This document shows, piece by piece, positions 58,687 through 64,000 of a stretch of 64,000 nucleotides of DNA (positions are counted from its first letter, which is position 1; every line of letters starts with the position of its first letter). A model generated the notes under the pieces. It ran no database searches and was not told where the DNA came from. It worked only from the letters and a program-made list of their open reading frames with translations. The stretch is from Arcuatula senhousia (taxonomy: Eukaryota > Mollusca > Bivalvia > Mytilida > Mytilidae): assembly GCA_963971305.1 (NCBI GenBank), contig OZ020305.1:9705001-9769000 (forward strand). The letters are read 5' to 3'. The position numbers were made by a program, and so were the translations under genes.

Positions 58687-59293
58687 TCTTCAATTCAATT
58701 ATAGATATCTTCAATTCAATTATACCTATCTTCAATTCAATTGTACCTAGGTACAATTCAGAACAATTAAAGATATCTTCAATTCAATTGTACCTATCTT
58801 CAATTCAATTAAACCTATCTTCAATTGAATTGAACCTATCTTCAATCGAATTGAACCTATCTTCAATTGAATTAAACCTATCTTCAATTCAATTGTCTCT
58901 ATATCTATAATTGAATTGAAGATAGGTATATTTCAATTGAAGATAGGTGTAATTGAATTGAAGATATCTTCAAATGAATTGGAGATATCTCCAAATGAAT
59001 TATGGAGATGTTGGAATTAGACCTATCTTCAAATGAATTAAAGATATCTTCAATTCATTTGAAGATAGGTACAATTGAATTATACCTAGGTGCAATTAAA
59101 TTGCACCTAGGTATAATTCATTTGAAGATAGGTTCAATTGATATGAAGATATCTTTAATTATTTGAAGATAGGTACAATTGAATTGAAGATATCTTCAAT
59201 TTATTTGAAGATATCTTCAAATGATTGAAGATATCTTCAATTATTTGAAGATAGGTACAATTAATTGAATATATGTTAATTTGGCGTTCCATA
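58687..59293. repeat. 21-bp palindromic-module array, forward then inverted
   Basis: 58687-58885 holds forward modules (ACCTATCTTCAATTCAATT). From about 58886 the order is the reverse complement of 51140-51657, ending GTTAATTTGGCGTTCCATA at 59293, the inverted copy of the TATGGAACGCC terminus. GTGATA follows at 59294-59299, the same six bases that precede the left terminus. This is the right end of a TIR or foldback element. Confidence 0.8.
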
Positions 59294-59299
59294 GTGATA

Positions 59300-59702
59300 C
59301 ACCACCTTTTGATAAAATTTTACTTCATAACAAAACATTTTAATCAGTCTTAACTTAAGTAGAAATGTAATCAAAAACTGTTTCCCAATACACTATGGAT
59401 CACTATGGGAATCAAGTAATCAAAAACTCAAACCTCGGTAATTATTAAATATTTGCTCTTGTAATCAAGTAATCACCTTTAAAATGGCCTGGGAATCATG
59501 TAATCAAAAACCCCATGAGAAGGCAAATACCAATTTTATAAAAAAATTAAAGCGCCCGCTGTCACTACTTCTGTCTTATCAATTCGTCCAATGAAAATCG
59601 TTCTTACATAATTGACAAACAATACACAAGGAACTTTTTTTATCAACAGAGAAAATGAAGTTGAAGTAGTTTTGAAGTACACACATCCCCTATTATGTTA
59701 AC
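59300..59702. other. No gene; GTAATCAAAAAC short repeats
   Basis: AAGTAATCAAAAACTCAAAC-type phrases occur several times (59371-59510). Otherwise unassigned. Confidence 0.4.
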
Positions 59703-59976
59703 AGGAAACAGAGGACAAGATGAAATTCAAAACGGAGATTGTAGCTTCTCAGGTTTCTTTGAAGATTCGAGACCGAAGCGGAATCAAAACACTCGCAGGG
59801 CAATCAAAGACACGCGAACGTCAGAGAGAGCACCTCATCTGGCAATGGGAAGTAATGGAACCAAACAAGAAAACGTGACAGAAGAAACAGATGACCGTGA
59901 CGACACACTTGTCACACGTGTTACCAATGTAGCACCAGTAACAGTACCAAATGCCATTCCTTTCAAGGGAAAAAGA
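59703..59976 (+). CDS. Possible internal exon of an unknown host gene
   Basis: A GC-richer island that is open from 59695 to 59991 (98 codons with an upstream ATG). It is preceded by a 3' splice-like TATTATGTTAACAG (ends 59702). A 5' splice-like AAAAGACAG then GTTAGA follows at about 59976. The peptide is hydrophilic (MGSNGTKQENVTEETDDRDD, then VAPVTVPNAIPFKGKRQ) with no recognised domain. A second frame is open for 53 codons from 59719, so the frame is uncertain. No neighbouring exon identified. Confidence 0.25.
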
Positions 59977-59991
59977 CAGGTTAGAGCATGA

Positions 59992-61255
59992 TCCACATTT
60001 ATTACCCCCTTTTTGCCTTGCTTGGCCCCAAGAATTATAAATTGCTTGGTCCTACATACTTCCATAATTTATAAAGGTAGGTACATATGTGCGCCCTGAA
60101 GGGTCTACTTTGTGGGGTGCTCAATATATGAAAAGGGTGGAATTTTCAGACATTGCATATATATATGATAAATTAAGGTATACTTTACACAAATGTCATA
60201 TGCATGATATATCAATAGAAAAAGAGTGACTGAGCATCCACGTTTTGCCTCCTTGTAACTCTAACTGTACATGCATTTGATAACTTTTACCATTCAAACT
60301 TTGATTTTAATAGAATATTTATAAAAAATGTAAAGTTTAAGCATACATGTATTCTGTGTAATTTCAAATGCATTAAAAATATATCCCCCTCCCCCCATGG
60401 GTTTTATGGGGTGCCCTGCCGGATGCCATTGAAGAAATTGAATCCGCCGCCTGAAATTTAATTGCGCTACATGTAGGTTAGGATCACCCTGGTGCATTGT
60501 GGTGTCAGTATTAATATTAATTTGGGTTAAATTGGATATAAATGTATACATGTACCTGGATCGCGAGTTCCAAAATAGCCGCCATTTTACCTCAATTTTA
60601 CTGGAAAACTTGTACCTACTCTGTGATAAATAAAACAGGAAAACCTTATCTTTTCTCTCCAATCCCTTGGAAATGTTTGTTTTTATATTTCTGTAATCAT
60701 TACAAATTGATGAACAAAATTTTTTATTCAATTTTCTTTCAAATTTTCCTAAAGTAAATCGGTAAACATGTTGCTTCCATTGCTCCCAATGTTCTGACGT
60801 CAGATCTTACCTCAGTTGACCTTTGACATTTGGACATTCTAATATCCGGAATGTACTCGCGATTGGTCTATTAGCTTAAAATTTTAATGAAATTATTTCA
60901 TTTTTACTACTTTTAAACATCAACTTCATAACGAAGTTCAGGATAAAATTAGTTATAATGACTACACAACAGTACATGTTCATGTACATTATAGACAAAT
61001 CAAATAGTACTTTTCAACATAGATAAAAAAAAAATGACAGAATTTGTATTCTGAGTGAGAGCTTTTCCAAGTGCTAGACTCAAATTTTCATTTCCCCCCA
61101 TTACGAGTAGCTTTTGTAGCTCCATCATACATGTATCAAATATGTCAAAGGAACTACATCATTCCAGTAACCTCAAGAGCTATTACAGCTACCTCAAGAG
61201 TATGTTTTGGTAGCTGTGTACATGTAAGCATAATCTTGTGATTTTGGTCTTTAGC
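59992..61255. other. Unassigned; possible promoter-like YY1 motif at 60570
   Basis: No supported gene; a 145-codon minus ORF (60731-60294) has no domain and low-complexity composition. AAAATAGCCGCCATTTTAC (60572-60590) contains a YY1-like GCCGCCATTTT, often near transcription starts. No other promoter evidence. Confidence 0.35.
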
Positions 61256-61810
61256 TTAAGGTGTCTCGGGGCTATTAAAATTCTACTATAGATTTTTTTC
61301 GTTTTTGGCACATTGATAGACCTTAATGCATAGATGAAAAATATCAAATAAAAAGAGGGGGTCACCGTTCATTTTAAAGCTCTAGCAGCTTTCTAAAAAT
61401 AGCAAAATTTCAATATTTTTATATAAAATATGTAGGGAGAAAACCTATAGAGGCACCTAAAGAAGAATTCCTACTATAGAATCAGCTCAAAATCTGAAGG
61501 AAAGTCCCTTTTCTAAAGCTCTTCGAAATTTAATGAAAAAAACATAGGGTCACCGTTCATTTTTTCAAGATATTCATGAAAATTGAAAATTTTCCTATTT
61601 ATTCTATACAAATTATCTCCCTTTGATTTAGTACGGGAAATTCTAAAAATGATTAAAAAGACCTTTTTTGTATTACAATTGCTTGTAATTTGTTAAAATA
61701 TATTATAATATATAGTTTTTGTCTGCAATATCCAGTTAATTTATCAATTTTATACAAAACACCAATATGTGCAAAAAGATGCTCAGTAGAAAAGCATCGA
61801 GCCACCTTAA
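61256..61810. mobile_element. TTAA-flanked MITE (piggyBac-like ends)
   Basis: 555 bp bounded by TTAA on both sides. Left TTAAGGTGTCTCGGGGCT; right, minus strand, TTAAGGTGGCTCGATGCTTT; both lead into TTCTAC. Inside, GGGTCACCGTTCATTTT occurs twice (about 61359 and 61547, ~188 bp apart), each followed by A/T-rich sequence. No coding capacity. TTAA target and short TIR fit piggyBac-type non-autonomous elements. Confidence 0.65.
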
Positions 61811-62429
61811 CGTAGGTCATGTACATGTAGGTGCAAATTGTCCTACGTACATTATATAATGCCTTATATATATGTACATGTATTTCAGAAGTAAGCCTAT
61901 TTTTTTTAGAAATAAAACCCATTGAACATGTTTAATTACCTGTTAATGTACAATATTAGACAGAAAATAATACCTACATGTATATATACATGTACATGTA
62001 TTTTTGTAGCTGTTCTCTTAAAATTGCACTCTTGGTCTAGTTTTGGTATGAGTGGATACAGGGATCGCAACACTTAATTTATTTTGAAAAAGGTCTTTTT
62101 AGTGTTATTTTGGGGGAAAATGACATTTGGGAGTCAGAATTAGGGGTAAAGGTGAAATTTTGGGGAATTCTGCATGATTTTGAAATTTGAATTTCCATTT
62201 TGAAAGAGTCTTTTTAAAGGACCCTAAGGAATGTTTGAAAAATCCATGGGTACATGTCATGCATTTACGTGTAGTATTGTGATAAGATTTGAATTTTCCT
62301 ATACATGTACATGTAGCTATTATAATTGTATATATGATATACATTTTGTAAATATAACAATAAACTGACGCTTGACTATACTTTGTGACGCCAGTACTTA
62401 GAGAGCTGTACATAGACTGTGTCTCATTT
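61811..62429. other. No gene; many ACATGTACATGTA phrases
   Basis: Frequent short palindromic ACATGTACATGTA motifs (61822, 61871, 61989, 62302). ORFs of 89 and 102 codons on the minus strand have no domain. Confidence 0.4.
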
Positions 62430-62885
62430 TACTTTGTCAATGCCTAAGGCCACACCAAGTTAGTTAATAGATTTTACTTTGCCACACCAAGTTTGTTAAT
62501 AGATTTTACTTTGTCAATGCCTAAGGCCACACCAAGTTAGTAAATAGATTTTAGTTTGTCTATGCCTATAAGGCCACACCAAGTTAGTTAATAGATTATG
62601 CCTAAGGCCACACCAAGTTAGTTGATAGATTTTAGTTTGTCTATGCCTAAGGCCACACCAAGTTAGTTAATAGATTTTTTATAGTTTGTCTATGCCTATA
62701 AGGCCACACCAAGTTAGTTAATAGATTTTAGTTTGTCTTTGTCTATAACATGTATAAGGCCACACCAAGTTAGTTAATTGGTTTTAGTTTGTCTATCATC
62801 TTAAGTCCACACCAAGTTAGTTAATAGGTTTTAAAATTGTCTATGTCGAAGGCCACACCAAGTTACTTAATAGATTCTGCTCCAC
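62430..62885. repeat. ~45-bp tandem array
   Basis: Ten copies of a unit containing AAGGCCACACCAAGTTAGTT, AATAGATTTTAGTTTGTCTA and TGCCT; CCACACCAAGTT lies at 62452, 62481, 62527, 62574, 62609, 62651, 62703, 62759, 62809 and 62853. Spacing varies from 29 to 56 bp. No frame. Confidence 0.85.
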
Positions 62886-63667
62886 TTATGTTAAAAAATA
62901 ATTAGAAGGGCAGTTGGAAGCTTTTATCTTCTAATTTTTATCCACTTCCATAAAATCTCCATAAAACTGAAAGATACATTTAAAATAAAAATTACCATAG
63001 TATGGGATAATAATCAACATTTTAATTTGAATTCACATCTAATAAAGATGAATTTCCTCTGTTCTAGAATTTCATTGAAAAAATATTTAAATCAAGTGAA
63101 ATATATATAAAACAACAGCAGTATTTTCAATACATGTAATAGTAGACAGCCTTTACAAAGTATTTTCTTTTTTTTACTTGACTGAAAGTGGGCATGGACA
63201 AATTAAAACTAGAAAGCTGGATACATGTAAAATACATGTATATGTTTGTCCAGTCATATTAGTGTTTTCACTAGATTTTTTTTAAAGGAGGCAAAATATT
63301 GGTGAATAGCTGGCAATCTTTCTAAAGACATAAAAGAATGATATGGCATACGTGTAATTGACAGCAAATTTCACTGAATATTATAACTCATTTAAGTAAT
63401 TTTGATTTGATTAAAATACTAGTACTTTCCCTTGACAAAATGTTGTGCCTCATTTATATTGGACTATGCAAACTGCAGACTCACTAACTTTTATTTTGTC
63501 ATTCCTTAATTTTTTTTTCATTTCCGACTTTCGTGAAACATATATAAAATGTATTGTGCTACATGTATTAATGAATTTTAGTCACAGCTAGGTCAATGAG
63601 CAATGATGAGCAAATCCGAATGGAAAGTAGATTTAAGTAGTTAGTTCTAAAGAAGCTTGAGAATTAT
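62886..63667. other. No recognisable feature
   Basis: AT-rich, no ORF or known repeat. Confidence 0.4.
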
Positions 63668-63836
63668 AGGTTCTTACATAAGTTCTTGGAAAAGACCGGC
63701 TGATCTTTCAAGAGTGATAGAATTTTTCAGTCTTTTTGCGAGGGGAGCGCAGCGGAACGAGTCAAAAGACCCAAAAAATTCTTTCACGAGTGAAAGATCA
63801 TTGCCGGTTTTCCAAGAACGCGTGTAAGTACCTATT
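63668..63836. mobile_element. Hairpin MITE, long inverted repeat
   Basis: Arms of about 70 bp with mismatches: ATAGGTTCTTACATAAGTTC, TTGGAAAAGACCGG, GATCTTTCAAGAGTGATAG on the left; the complement on the right ends CCAAGAACGCGTGTAAGTAC, CTAT. The apex GCGAGGGGAGCGCAGCGGAA resembles that of 33068-33172. No coding. Confidence 0.7.
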
Positions 63837-64000
63837 TCTTCCGTAAAATCATTTTTTTATATTCTGAAACCTTAGGTAACTTTATTTTAAAAACCGAAAG
63901 TTTAGAATAACATTGCATTCCATTGGTCGACATCATCGATCAATATCAGTACCGACGAATATAATTGGTTAATTGACCAGTGCGAGATGGCTGCATGTGC
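63837..64000 (+). promoter_or_regulatory. Possible promoter and gene start at window edge
   Basis: CATTGG and ATTGG boxes (inverted CCAAT) at 63920 and 63964 precede GCGAGATGGCTGCATGTGC. The ATG at 63987 is in good initiation context (G at +4). Only four to five codons are visible, so this is suggestive at most. Confidence 0.2.

Noticed and set aside
5244..59293. CRISPR array interpretation of the palindromic 21-bp repeats
   Set aside because: Units are contiguous with no 26-40 bp unique spacers, there are no cas genes, and the DNA is eukaryotic.
60294..60731. 145-codon minus-strand ORF
   Set aside because: Low-complexity AT-driven composition, no domain, passes through C-runs and repeats of the intergenic sequence.

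Overview
The window is eukaryotic, intron-style, AT-rich DNA from what is most likely a bivalve mollusc. The evidence is a tRNA-derived SINE with a CTCCGGGTACTCCGG central block, many pearl-like (Helitron-related) elements with ~155-166 bp core repeats plus GACG/GTCC microsatellite, Penelope-like reverse transcriptase relics, a molluscan-style BEL/Pao gag-protease and a TRIM-NHL relic. There are no bacterial operons, and I see no clearly intact host gene. Only one long ORF is convincing: the 1085-residue gag-protease polyprotein of a BEL/Pao LTR retrotransposon at 43015-46272.

Layout. 1-411 is a pearl-like element. 412-2490 is an array of an A/T-rich satellite, and 2493-2760 is a SINE. 2.8-13.4 kb is mostly unassigned DNA holding Penelope 3' ends, a degenerate ~21-bp array (5244-5577), a pearl-like element (7020-8045) and a mariner-type TIR element (9198-10459). 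13404-13830 and 18930-19205 are inverted arrays of one 21-bp minisatellite, enclosing pearl-like repeats and LINE relics. 19515-28545 is about 9 kb of the first satellite in the opposite orientation. 28.5-31.8 kb holds two broken Penelope-like RT copies. 32-42 kb holds hairpin MITEs, another pearl-like element, a TRIM-NHL pseudogene (36361-37241) and minus-strand Penelope fragments. 42132-47043 is a recent BEL/Pao insertion with apparently identical 399-bp LTRs and a 5-bp target duplication. 48053-58686 is a three-copy tandem repeat of ~4.06 kb, each copy with a pearl-like element, a tRNA-like Pol III gene and a LINE tail; the two complete copies also carry a small TIR element and a ~530-bp array of 21-bp palindromic modules. 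An inverted copy of that array ends the block at 59293. 59.3-64 kb holds a possible exon, a TTAA-flanked MITE, a 45-bp tandem array and a long hairpin.

The most unusual signal is a recurring architecture, not a gene. Three sequence-unrelated minisatellite types (5.2 kb; 13.4 and 18.9 kb; 51.1, 55.2 and 58.7 kb) share a ~21-bp period made of an 8-12 bp palindromic core and a 9-13 bp AT-rich spacer. Two types form terminal inverted arrays beside non-array inverted repeats. In the third type the cores are built from two interchangeable 4-bp half-sites, AGAT/ATCT and ACCT/AGGT. The big satellite has an analogous hairpin core whose centre cycles among three forms. Together these look like foldback-type elements with structured subterminal arrays; this is inference from sequence alone.
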